Of a stretch of DNA of 7,155 nt, positions 1 to 6,485 are shown piece after piece. Within the stretch, counting starts at the first letter, position 1; every line of letters starts with the position of its first letter. The stretch lies in NCBI GenBank assembly GCA_016203265.1, contig JACQNB010000089.1, positions 1 to 7,155 of the forward strand, read 5' to 3'. This DNA is from Candidatus Woesearchaeota archaeon. GTDB taxonomy: Archaea > Nanobdellota > Nanobdellia > Woesearchaeales > ARS49. Made by a program: the position numbers and the translations under genes. The notes beneath the pieces are model-generated. The model was not told where the DNA came from and searched no databases. It saw only the letters and a program-made list of their open reading frames with translations.

Positions 1-2
1 CA

Positions 3-3000
3 ACAAGGAATAATTTCACCGTCATAAGCGGAACCAACAAAATCTACACGAGCTTCACGGCTCCTGCCTTGACAGGAAACTACAACCTCACCTACTTCGC
101 AAACGACACTTCCAATAATGTCAACGCAACAGAAAAGAGCAACTTCACCGTAAGCGACGTAGTCCGGCCTTCCGTTTCCGCGCTGTTGCCGACGGCGGGC
201 TCCACATACAACGTCAGCAACACAGTCCACATAGCCTCAAATGTGACTGACGATGCGGAAATAAGCACTGTCTACGCAAACCTGACCTACCCGAACGGAA
301 CCGTCATAATGGAGAACTTGAGCCTGGTCTCCGGCACAAGCAAGTACAATATATCATTCACCACGCCAGCGCTGCTCGGCACGTACAACCTCACCTACTT
401 CGCGAACGACACCAGCAACAACGTCAACGCGACTGGAAAAAGCAACTTCACCGTCAACGACCTTGTGCCGCCCACGATGACGAACCTGGCCTGCGAACCG
501 AGCGGCGCAAACCTGACAAACATAGTCTCCTGCAACGCAACCATCACGGACGACTTCCTCATCGACACCGTCACCGCGAACGTGACGCTGCCAAATAGCA
601 GCGTCATCGTACAGACAGTATCCAACACCAGCTCGCTGTACAACTTCACGTTCATCAACACGACGAGCATCGGCGCCTACACCGTCACCTGGAGCGCAAA
701 CGACAGCAGCAACAATCTGCGCACCAACACGACCACGTTCACCGTAAGCGACGTCACAGTTCCGGCAATCGCGCTAAACACTCCCCTTGACTACGCGAAC
801 GTTTCAACACCGACACTGAGCTTCAACTTCACCCCGAGCGACAATTACGACGCTACATTGAACTGCTCGCTCATGACGAACGGCACCATCGTGTCGACAG
901 ACACTGCCGCGGCAAATGGCACGCCGACCGTGCTCTCCGCTACGCTGACGAACGGCACCACCAACTGGAACATAACCTGCGTCGACGACGCCGGCAACTC
1001 GAACACCAGCGCGACACGACACGTCGTCATAGACACCGTGCCGCCGTCGTTCGTCTCGTTGACCACCACCCCGTCGGTAGCAGACGACCTCGATCCAGGC
1101 CTGAATATCAGCGTATTCGGGAGCGTGAACGACAACATCACCGCGATAAGCGCCGTGCTTCTCGCATACAAGCTGAGCAACGACACGAACTACGGCAACA
1201 TCACGCTCAGCTACAACATCACCTCCGACAAGTATGAGGGCAACTTCAACGCTACCGTGAACGGCACGTACAACCTACGCCTGACCGCGAACGACACCGC
1301 GGGCAACACCGGCACGAGCAACCTCGTGAACCGCTCCGTGCAGTTTGAACACACCTGGACCGTCTCCCCGACGACGCTCGGACCATACAGCCGGACTGCC
1401 GGTCAAGTGAACAACCTCGGCAACCTCACCTTCAACAACACAGGAGACTTCACGCTCTCGTTCAGCATCAACTCCTCACGGAACACCACCACGTACAACA
1501 GCAGCACGAACTTCACGCTGGCCTCCAAGGAAACGACAGCCATCACCGTCAACGAGACCGCACCGGCGGACGGCACCCAAATCACCACGCTCACCATCAA
1601 CGCAACAGGAGGAGACCCTGCCAGACAGAACGTGACCGGCACCATCATCGTCGCGCCAGGACAACCCATCCTATCCGCCACCATCACCACGCCATCGACC
1701 GCGACAGTGGCCGTCACGCAGGGCGACACAGGAGTCGCGTTCGCCGCCACGCTCGAGAACATCGGCGAAGGGAACGCCAGCAACGTCTCGTTCACTTTCG
1801 CAATCCCGAGCGACTGGATCTTGACCTTCGGCTCGACCCAGATCAACATCAGCGAACTCAATCCGAGCGACACGCTCGACAACGACTTCGAAGTGACCAT
1901 CCCTTCCGACGCGACGACCGGCACCTTCACCATCACAGCAAACGCGACCGGCGTCAACGGCTCGGGCGCGCCACTGGAAAACAACAGCCTGGTCTTCGGC
2001 GACACCGTGAGCGTCACAGTCAGCGCGCCAGCGACGCTCGGCAGCCCGGCGTCAAGCGGCGGAGGCGCCGCCCCCTCGTCAACGTCGGCATCGTCGACCG
2101 GCGGCGGAGGCGGAATCTCGCGCGCGGCAAACGGCGTGCAGGCATCGACCATCGAGACAAGCGACACCATCGCGGTCACCCGCGGCAACGGCATCTCGAC
2201 GCCCGTGCACATCGCGAATCTCTGGAACAACTCGTTCATGCAGGACATCACGTTGGACGTCACCGGCTACCTTGCAGGATATACCCTCATCTCACCCTCA
2301 CCCGACCCTGTTACCCGTATCGAAGTCGAAACCCACCTGCAACTGCCGCAGCAGTTCACGCTCCCCCGCGTTGGGACGCACATCTTCACGCTCACGAAAG
2401 CGGCACCGGACAAGGTCACCGCGACCCTACAGTCCCAGCCGCAAACAATCGAGCTCACCAAAGGACAGCCGCGCTACGTCGACCTCGACGACGACCGCAA
2501 GGGCGACATCGTGATCGAGCTGCTGGACGCAACGGACAGCACGGCGCGAATCGCGGCCTACTCCGTGCAGGACTACACTGCGGTGCGGCTCCCCTTCGGT
2601 TCGATACTCGATTACGCGCTCGACGTCTACGCCCCCTCCTATCTGTTGCAACAGGACTACACACTCCAGCTGAAGATCTCGGCGCAACTCGTGTCGGTCG
2701 ACGGCACGGTCACCCGTCCCATGACCGAATACCGGACGCTCCAGTTCCTGGTGCGCGAAGTCGCGGAAGAAGACGCACAAGCCCTGCTTGACGCAGCGCG
2801 GAACGACGTGCGCGCGATGGACGCCGCAGGGTTCAACATCATCGAGGCGCAAAACATCCTCGACAAAGCAGCACAAGCGTTCGCCGCAGGAGACTACGAC
2901 GCGATCGCACAAAGCGCGACGCTCATCGCCCGACTGCACGATGACGCGTTCGCGGCACACGACCTGCTGCTCGCGGTCAACCAAAGCGTGGAACGCGCGG

Positions 3001-3713
3001 CAGCCCAATGGCTCACCACGCCGCAGACCACTTCTGCGCTCCAGCTGGCGACCTTGGCCTTCGAACGGGGAGATTACGCAATCGCGCTGAAACGCGCGAA
3101 GAACGCGCAATTGCTCTACGTGCTGGAGACCAAAAACCGGGTCAACCTCATCAAATTCGTCATCGACCATTGGGGAACCGTGCTGCTGGCCGCGCTCGCG
3201 CTCGCCATCATCCTTTATGCAGCCTACAAGCGCCTTTCCGCCGCGCTCATCGAGCAACGCCTGCGCAACATCAACCACGAGGAACAGACCATCCAAGAAC
3301 TGCTGCAAGAGACGCAGAAACGGTACCTCAAGGACAGGGCGATATCCGCGACGCAGTACGCGCGCTATACCCAGCAATACGAGAACCGGCTGACCGAGTT
3401 ACGGCAGCTCCGCGTGCATCTACGGAACACGCGCGTCGCGATCATGAAGCTCGCGCAGGAACTGAGAAACATCAAGCGCGAAAAAATAGATATCCATGAC
3501 CTGCTGACCGTCAACCAGACAGACTATTTCGTGAAGCACAGCATAAGCCGGCGCAAGTTCGCGGACACGGAAGCGCGGAACCGAACCCGGCGGAACGAGC
3601 TCGAGCAGGAAGAGGCTCTGCTTGAAAGCAAGCTCGAACAGCAGCAGGGCAGCATGAAGAACAGAATCCTCACCTGGATAGACCGCATCGAGAAGATATT
3701 CGACAAATCATGA
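3..3713 (+). CDS. Large membrane-anchored surface glycoprotein with Ig-like repeats and cytoplasmic coiled coil (5' end missing)
   Basis: The frame is open from the window edge, so the start lies upstream; 1236 residues are visible (numbered from the edge). Residues 1-450 hold about five Ig-like modules of roughly 100 residues, each ending in a variant of YNLTYFANDTSNN. They are packed with N-x-S/T sequons, and modules 3 and 4 each have a cysteine pair that could form a disulfide. Two further beta-rich domains follow (about 450-670), the second resembling NEW3-type domains. A Ser/Gly/Ala linker (about 680-710) precedes another beta domain, then a helical stalk (about 922-1045) with two TPR-like GDYD/GDYA hairpins. 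One membrane helix lies at 1059-1075, followed by a charged coiled-coil tail with two copies of a Y/F-h-K-x-x-I-S motif (near 1107 and 1175). The inferred topology is outside N-terminus, cytoplasmic C-terminus. An S-layer-associated or adhesion role is plausible, but no catalytic domain is visible. The next gene follows at once and shares its C-terminal plan. Confidence 0.85.
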   Translation, partial: TRNNFTVISGTNKIYTSFTAPALTGNYNLTYFANDTSNNVNATEKSNFTVSDVVRPSVSALLPTAGSTYNVSNTVHIASNVTDDAEISTVYANLTYPNGTVIMENLSLVSGTSKYNISFTTPALLGTYNLTYFANDTSNNVNATGKSNFTVNDLVPPTMTNLACEPSGANLTNIVSCNATITDDFLIDTVTANVTLPNSSVIVQTVSNTSSLYNFTFINTTSIGAYTVTWSANDSSNNLRTNTTTFTVSDVTVPAIALNTPLDYANVSTPTLSFNFTPSDNYDATLNCSLMTNGTIVSTDTAAANGTPTVLSATLTNGTTNWNITCVDDAGNSNTSATRHVVIDTVPPSFVSLTTTPSVADDLDPGLNISVFGSVNDNITAISAVLLAYKLSNDTNYGNITLSYNITSDKYEGNFNATVNGTYNLRLTANDTAGNTGTSNLVNRSVQFEHTWTVSPTTLGPYSRTAGQVNNLGNLTFNNTGDFTLSFSINSSRNTTTYNSSTNFTLASKETTAITVNETAPADGTQITTLTINATGGDPARQNVTGTIIVAPGQPILSATITTPSTATVAVTQGDTGVAFAATLENIGEGNASNVSFTFAIPSDWILTFGSTQINISELNPSDTLDNDFEVTIPSDATTGTFTITANATGVNGSGAPLENNSLVFGDTVSVTVSAPATLGSPASSGGGAAPSSTSASSTGGGGGISRAANGVQASTIETSDTIAVTRGNGISTPVHIANLWNNSFMQDITLDVTGYLAGYTLISPSPDPVTRIEVETHLQLPQQFTLPRVGTHIFTLTKAAPDKVTATLQSQPQTIELTKGQPRYVDLDDDRKGDIVIELLDATDSTARIAAYSVQDYTAVRLPFGSILDYALDVYAPSYLLQQDYTLQLKISAQLVSVDGTVTRPMTEYRTLQFLVREVAEEDAQALLDAARNDVRAMDAAGFNIIEAQNILDKAAQAFAAGDYDAIAQSATLIARLHDDAFAAHDLLLAVNQSVERAAAQWLTTPQTTSALQLATLAFERGDYAIALKRAKNAQLLYVLETKNRVNLIKFVIDHWGTVLLAALALAIILYAAYKRLSAALIEQRLRNINHEEQTIQELLQETQKRYLKDRAISATQYARYTQQYENRLTELRQLRVHLRNTRVAIMKLAQELRNIKREKIDIHDLLTVNQTDYFVKHSISRRKFADTEARNRTRRNELEQEEALLESKLEQQQGSMKNRILTWIDRIEKIFDKS

Positions 3714-3714
3714 A

Positions 3715-3719
3715 GGTGA
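3715..3719 (+). promoter_or_regulatory. Shine-Dalgarno GGTGA deciding the start at 3725
   Basis: GGTGA lies 5 nt before the ATG at 3725, an ideal distance for pairing with the archaeal 16S 3' end. It favours this ATG over the one at 3710, whose first bases overlap the upstream TGA stop. Confidence 0.6.
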
Positions 3720-3724
3720 CTACC

Positions 3725-4597
3725 ATGAAAACAAACCTGATGAACCGCATGCTCTTGGCCGTCACGGCGATGGCGCTGCTCGTGCTCTCCGCCGCTGCGT
3801 TCAATTTCGCCGAGATCGCGCCCGCTGACTTCACGTTCACCCCGCCGGAGCACGTCTCGGCTGAACAGTCACGGACAGCCCTCCAAAATGCCGAACTCTC
3901 CATAGACAAGATGCGGCAACGAAACTTCACGACCGCCCTGGTCGAGGACGTCCTCAAGGAAGCGAACCTGCAATACGGGAACGGGAACTACACCGACGTG
4001 CTCAGGCTGACTGCGCTCATCACCTTCATCGGCGACAAGAAAATTGAGTTCGTGGACACGGTGACTTTGACCGACAAGAAAGCGCAGGAGTACCGTGCGC
4101 TGGGCCTCAATACCGCCGAAGCAGACCTGTTGACTGCGCACGCGGTCGCCGCGTTCTACAAAGACCAGTTGGTCGACGCGCAGGACCTGCTCCAGCAGGC
4201 GAACGCAGTCCTCGACGCGGCAAAGGCGGAGAAGGACAGGCAGACCACACTCATCAACCTCAGCAAGAACATCCTCCAGAAATACTGGTGGCAGATACTC
4301 CTCGCGCTCATCGTGCTCGGCATCAGCATGCCACGACTGTCGAAAGCAATCGCCACGATGCAGAAAAGCCAGAAGATCATCGCGCTACAGAACGAGATGG
4401 CATTCACCAAGGAAGCAGTCAAGCGCCTGCAGCGCGAATGCTTCATCGAACGCAAGATAAGCACTGGCGCCTACAAGCAGAAGGCGGCCGTCTACGAGGC
4501 GCGCATCGAGCAGATCAAGCACACCATCCCCGTGCTCGAGGCACAGCTGAAGGACGGACAGGCCACGAAGAGAGGCATCCTCGAGGTCAGGAAATGA
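3725..4597 (+). CDS. Secreted, membrane-anchored helical protein with cytoplasmic coiled coil, related to the C-terminus of the upstream gene
   Basis: The chosen start gives 290 residues. An in-frame ATG at 3710 overlaps the upstream stop, but the ATG at 3725 has a good Shine-Dalgarno (GGTGA at 3715-3719, 5 nt spacing) and starts directly with a signal peptide (residues 1-25, basic then hydrophobic, ending LSAAA). The exported part (about 26-185) is mostly helical with a TPR-like hairpin around GNGNYTDVLRLTALI (85-99). One membrane helix lies at about 187-203. The cytoplasmic tail is a charged coiled coil containing CFIERKIS (239-246), the same motif found twice in the tail of the upstream glycoprotein. 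The shared order of stalk, membrane helix and tail suggests paralogy and possibly a hetero-complex; that is inference. No enzymatic motif is seen. The stop overlaps the next start by ATGA, implying coupled translation. Confidence 0.8.
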   Translation: MKTNLMNRMLLAVTAMALLVLSAAAFNFAEIAPADFTFTPPEHVSAEQSRTALQNAELSIDKMRQRNFTTALVEDVLKEANLQYGNGNYTDVLRLTALITFIGDKKIEFVDTVTLTDKKAQEYRALGLNTAEADLLTAHAVAAFYKDQLVDAQDLLQQANAVLDAAKAEKDRQTTLINLSKNILQKYWWQILLALIVLGISMPRLSKAIATMQKSQKIIALQNEMAFTKEAVKRLQRECFIERKISTGAYKQKAAVYEARIEQIKHTIPVLEAQLKDGQATKRGILEVRK

Positions 4598-5163
4598 CTG
4601 CACGGGCGCTGACGCTGAATGCAACGCTGTTCATCACGCTGTGTGCGGCAATTGCGTCCGCGCTCATGTTCGTAATGTCGAAGCTGCCCCCCGCAACCTC
4701 GTTCATCGCGTCTGTAAGCACGCTCGCCCTCGGCATGAACCTCTGCACGCGTATCACGAAAAGGATCGGCGCAGCCACGCTGTTTTTTCTCTTGAGCGCC
4801 CTGCTGACGTTCGGGCTTTCGGACACGGGCGCAACAGGCTGGCAAAAACTCGTTTCATACCTGCTGGCAGGCATCGTTTTCGAGCTGGCGTTCCTCCTCC
4901 TGAATCTCAACATCGGTTCAGTCTGGCTCGCAATGGCGCTCGGCACTGGCATTGCTATCGCCAGCATACCCTTGAGCACCGCGTTCCTGCTGTCGCGCAC
5001 ATTGGCGACGAGCTTTCCATTAGAGCTGCTGAACCTCATCGCGATTGCCGGAACGGTCGGCATCGTCGCATCAGCGCTCTCTGCGATTGCCTGGCACTGG
5101 TGCGCGCTCACAAAACCCGTGCTACGCCTCGAAGCGCGGCTGCTGAGTCTTACAGATAGATGA
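4594..5163 (+). CDS. Six-helix integral membrane protein, ECF transporter S-component-like
   Basis: The protein has 189 residues. The ATG overlaps the upstream stop (ATGA, 4594-4597), with a GAGGT Shine-Dalgarno at 4583-4587. The same frame is open for about 300 bases upstream, but that part is out of frame within the preceding gene and reads as Arg/His-rich noise. Hydrophobic segments fall near residues 9-29, 35-52, 57-75, 84-104, 109-136 and 143-168, giving about six membrane helices in a compact protein. Size, helix count and small-residue-rich helices with short polar loops (LSDTGATGWQK, 75-85) resemble the substrate-binding S subunits of energy-coupling-factor transporters. The C-terminus ends in a short basic cytoplasmic-looking tail (TKPVLRLEARLL). 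No ECF ATPase or T subunit is in view, so a transport role is inference. It might instead be a membrane partner of the two anchored proteins encoded just upstream. Confidence 0.75.
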   Translation: MTARALTLNATLFITLCAAIASALMFVMSKLPPATSFIASVSTLALGMNLCTRITKRIGAATLFFLLSALLTFGLSDTGATGWQKLVSYLLAGIVFELAFLLLNLNIGSVWLAMALGTGIAIASIPLSTAFLLSRTLATSFPLELLNLIAIAGTVGIVASALSAIAWHWCALTKPVLRLEARLLSLTDR

Positions 5164-5329
5164 CCTTATTGCACAGGTGGCTGATCTGAGTCTTCTTGGT
5201 CTCAGACAACGCGTTCTTCAAGAAGCAGAAGATGACGGTGCCTTTAAGTTGCAATTGTTGAATGGTTTCGTGCAGGAACGCCAAAAATCGAGAATAGTTC
5301 CCCCTAAGAAAATCCCGAAGAACGACCCA
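5150..5329 (-). pseudogene. Remnant of a RecA/KaiC-like ATPase-family protein, C-terminal end only
   Basis: On the minus strand, the frame ending at TAA 5152-5150 reads back through WVVLRDFLRGNYSRFLAFLH, an Ile/Gln/Leu stretch, KGTVIFCFL and finally QISHLCNKVIYL. This resembles the end of archaeal RecA-superfamily proteins, which typically read as a Walker B-like hVVLDSLST, a conserved YN, hFLHFL, a KG-h-hhhhL strand and a final CDKVI-L. No ATG or GTG is present in the open stretch, which is closed upstream by a TGA inside the zinc-ribbon gene; a TTG near 5294 would give only 48 residues. The ATG at 5330 is in another frame and stops after eight codons. The stretch is visibly richer in A+T than its neighbours. 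The 3' end overlaps the convergent membrane-protein gene by 14 bases. It is probably a decayed or truncated gene. The family assignment rests on remembered motif patterns. Confidence 0.45.
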
Positions 5330-5345
5330 TTTATTTCTTTTTCTT
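5330..5345 (+). terminator. Possible T-rich termination tract for the surface-protein operon
   Basis: The plus strand reads tttatttctttttctt here, about 165 bases after the last plus-strand stop. Oligo-T tracts are sufficient for archaeal termination, and none lies nearer. The same bases encode the poly-lysine tail of the minus-strand zinc-ribbon protein, so the T-richness may only reflect lysine codons. Confidence 0.25.
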
Positions 5346-5525
5346 CGGTTTCGCGCCCATCGTCAGGTCGTGCGTCTTCTCAAACTTTGCTTCCGTTTCC
5401 GGATCCATCGGCTCGAACACCAGGCCGCAGTCCTTGCACACGACCTGGTCGCGTTCCTTCGACGTCACGATGTTGACGCTCGCGCAGTCAGGGCATTCCT
5501 TGACCTCAGCTATGTCCTTGATCAT
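5331..5525 (-). CDS. Stand-alone TFB (TFIIB)-type zinc-ribbon protein
   Basis: The protein has 64 residues starting MIKDIAEVKE. Cysteines at 11, 14, 30 and 33 form CPDC-x15-CKDC followed directly by GLVFEP. This matches the spacing and the C-x2-CGLV signature of the N-terminal zinc ribbon of archaeal TFB/TFIIB, which docks on RNA polymerase. The B-reader, linker and cyclin folds of true TFB are absent. The chain instead continues as an acidic segment and ends in KPKKKK, suggesting contact with nucleic acid. An ATG at 5591 would add 22 residues, but the TATA box at 5548-5556 lies 27 nt before the ATG at 5525, so a leaderless mRNA beginning at 5525 fits best. It lies directly downstream of the sigma-like gene with its own promoter. 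A role in transcription is likely; whether it works with the sigma protein is inference. Such ribbons also occur in other small archaeal proteins. Confidence 0.82.
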   Translation of the reverse strand: MIKDIAEVKECPDCASVNIVTSKERDQVVCKDCGLVFEPMDPETEAKFEKTHDLTMGAKPKKKK

Positions 5526-5547
5526 GCCGATTTTACTGTTCCGGAAA

Positions 5548-5556
5548 CTTATAAAG
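5548..5556 (-). promoter_or_regulatory. TATA box of the zinc-ribbon gene (leaderless)
   Basis: The minus strand reads CTTTATAAG, a near-ideal archaeal TATA element, centred 27 nt upstream of the ATG at 5525. This spacing puts the transcription start at or next to the start codon. Confidence 0.7.
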
Positions 5557-5581
5557 ATTGTGATTGAAGAATCATCAGGTG

Positions 5582-5604
5582 TTGCGAGCACGGAGTACTC
5601 GCAA
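5582..5604 (-). repeat. Perfect inverted repeat just after the sigma-like gene
   Basis: Seven-base arms TTGCGAG and CTCGCAA flank a nine-base loop, beginning 2 nt after the TAG of the sigma-like gene. No T-run follows on the minus strand, so it is not a classical terminator. It could be an RNA-stabilising hairpin, or an operator upstream of the zinc-ribbon TATA box. Confidence 0.4.
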
Positions 5605-5606
5605 AA

Positions 5607-6206
5607 CTACGCCCGTTCGAGATAGACCTTGGCGCGCTTCAGTTCGTAACGCAATTCCTTCAGGGCGCGGGCTTCCGAACGCGACGGCGCCATGCGGGAC
5701 GTGCCGAGCTCGTTGCCGATGTCGGTGAAACTTTGGTCAAACCAGTAATGCCGCACGATGACCTCCCTTCGTTTCGGGTGAAGCGCGAGCACGGCATTCC
5801 GCACGCGTTCCCCCAGTTCGGCATCGAACGTCTCCGGAACGGGCGCCGCGATCATCGCGCCGAGCTCGCCGCCCTTGAGCGGTTCGTTCAAGGATCTCAT
5901 CGGACGCTCGCGACACTGATCCATGGCGTCTCGCACCCACCAGTGGGCATAGGTCGAGAACTCGAACGGCCTTCCCGTGGCGGGATTGATGCGCGCGAGA
6001 TCATACTTGTCCAGCGCCTTCATCAGCCCGAGCGCGCCCTCCTGCGTCAGGTCATCGAGTTCCTGATAACGGCCTCTGCGCCGCGCGATGGCGCGCACGA
6101 ACGGCACATAGGAAAGGAGGAACCGCTCGCGCGCGGCAGCGTCGCCTGATTTTGCCGCGACCAGCAGTTCCCGCGACGCTTCCTTGGACAGCTTCGGATA
6201 GTGCAT
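5607..6206 (-). CDS. Bacterial-type sigma-70-family RNA polymerase sigma factor (regions 2 and 4 only)
   Basis: The protein has 199 residues. Residues 25-69 correspond to regions 2.1-2.2, with DDLTQEGALGLMKALDKYD (51-69) closely matching the polymerase-binding DL-QEG-GLMKA-DK-D signature. Residues 79-100 are regions 2.3-2.4 with FEFSTYAHWWVRDAM, keeping the aromatic and WW residues used in promoter melting. About seven extra residues (RINPATG) sit between 2.2 and 2.3. Region 3 is missing, replaced by a short linker (103-130). Residues 134-190 are region 4, with HPKRREVIVRHYW then the helix-turn-helix SFTDIGNELGTSR and SEARALKELR. This two-domain size is like ECF sigmas, although region 2 resembles primary sigmas. 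Judged against E. coli sigma70, positions equivalent to Q437 and T440 are Asp, and the recognition helix carries MAPSRS in place of ERIRQI. Its TATA-type promoter suggests it belongs to the archaeal host. It lies between hicA and the zinc-ribbon gene, all co-directional. Confidence 0.88.
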   Translation of the reverse strand: MHYPKLSKEASRELLVAAKSGDAAARERFLLSYVPFVRAIARRRGRYQELDDLTQEGALGLMKALDKYDLARINPATGRPFEFSTYAHWWVRDAMDQCRERPMRSLNEPLKGGELGAMIAAPVPETFDAELGERVRNAVLALHPKRREVIVRHYWFDQSFTDIGNELGTSRMAPSRSEARALKELRYELKRAKVYLERA

Positions 6207-6229
6207 ACCGTCGGTGCGGAAACGCGCCC

Positions 6230-6239
6230 TATATAAAAT
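6230..6239 (-). promoter_or_regulatory. TATA box of the sigma-like gene (leaderless)
   Basis: The minus strand reads TTTTATATAG, centred about 28 nt before the ATG at 6206, as expected for an archaeal leaderless transcript. It lies in the short gap after hicA, so the sigma-like gene can be transcribed independently of the toxin-antitoxin pair. Confidence 0.65.
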
Positions 6240-6260
6240 TAATGCAGCATGAAGAACCCA

Positions 6261-6485
6261 TCATCGCAACCGCTCGTAGTCTTCGCGAGAAATCTTTGCC
6301 TCCTCCAAGATTGCAATAATCAGACCTTTCCCCAACGGACGGTTGCTGTGCACCGGCACGCTAACGCAGCGCCCATCAGGATGCTCATGCCAAACGTGAC
6401 TGCCGCGTTGACGAGCTCGGAAAAACCCGAGCCGTTCCAAGATACGGCACATTTCCTTGCCAGAAACCGGTATGAGCCTAGGCAC
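6261..6485 (-). CDS. hicA: HicA-type mRNA interferase toxin
   Basis: The protein has 74 residues, a normal HicA (YcfA/MazE-like double-stranded-RNA-binding fold) length. The start is GTG at 6485-6483, overlapping the hicB stop by 8 nt. The family pattern is clear: VSGKEMCRILERLGF (7-21), then RGSHVWHEHPDGR (27-39) carrying the catalytic histidine at about position 30, then the VPVHSNRPLGKGLIIAILEEA strand-helix core (from 43). HicA toxins cleave mRNA and arrest translation until neutralised by HicB. The toxin is encoded second, after its antitoxin, and no gap or frameshift is seen, so it should be functional. Confidence 0.88.
   Translation of the reverse strand: MPRLIPVSGKEMCRILERLGFFRARQRGSHVWHEHPDGRCVSVPVHSNRPLGKGLIIAILEEAKISREDYERLR

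Noticed and set aside
1403..2263. Open frame of 286 codons on the minus strand
   Set aside because: It is antisense to the Thr/Asn-rich part of the glycoprotein; its Val/Ser/Met-rich translation is what the reverse of such codons gives.
2427..3377. Long open frame of 316 codons on the minus strand
   Set aside because: It lies wholly antisense to the glycoprotein stalk, is rich in Arg, Val and Glu in the way expected of a shadow frame in G+C-rich DNA, and shows no recognisable motif.
4288..4593. Upstream extension of the six-helix membrane protein frame
   Set aside because: The translation is Arg/His/Ala-rich without hydrophobic segments and overlaps the well-supported preceding gene; the ATG at 4594 has an ATGA overlap and a GAGGT site.
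5177..5476. Plus-strand open frame of 99 codons
   Set aside because: It runs antisense across the RecA-like remnant and the zinc-ribbon gene, and has no Shine-Dalgarno, TATA box or recognisable motif.
5733..6149. Plus-strand open frame of 138 codons opposite the sigma-like gene
   Set aside because: It is His/Arg/Pro-rich, mirrors the sigma-like coding frame, and has no promoter or family signature.
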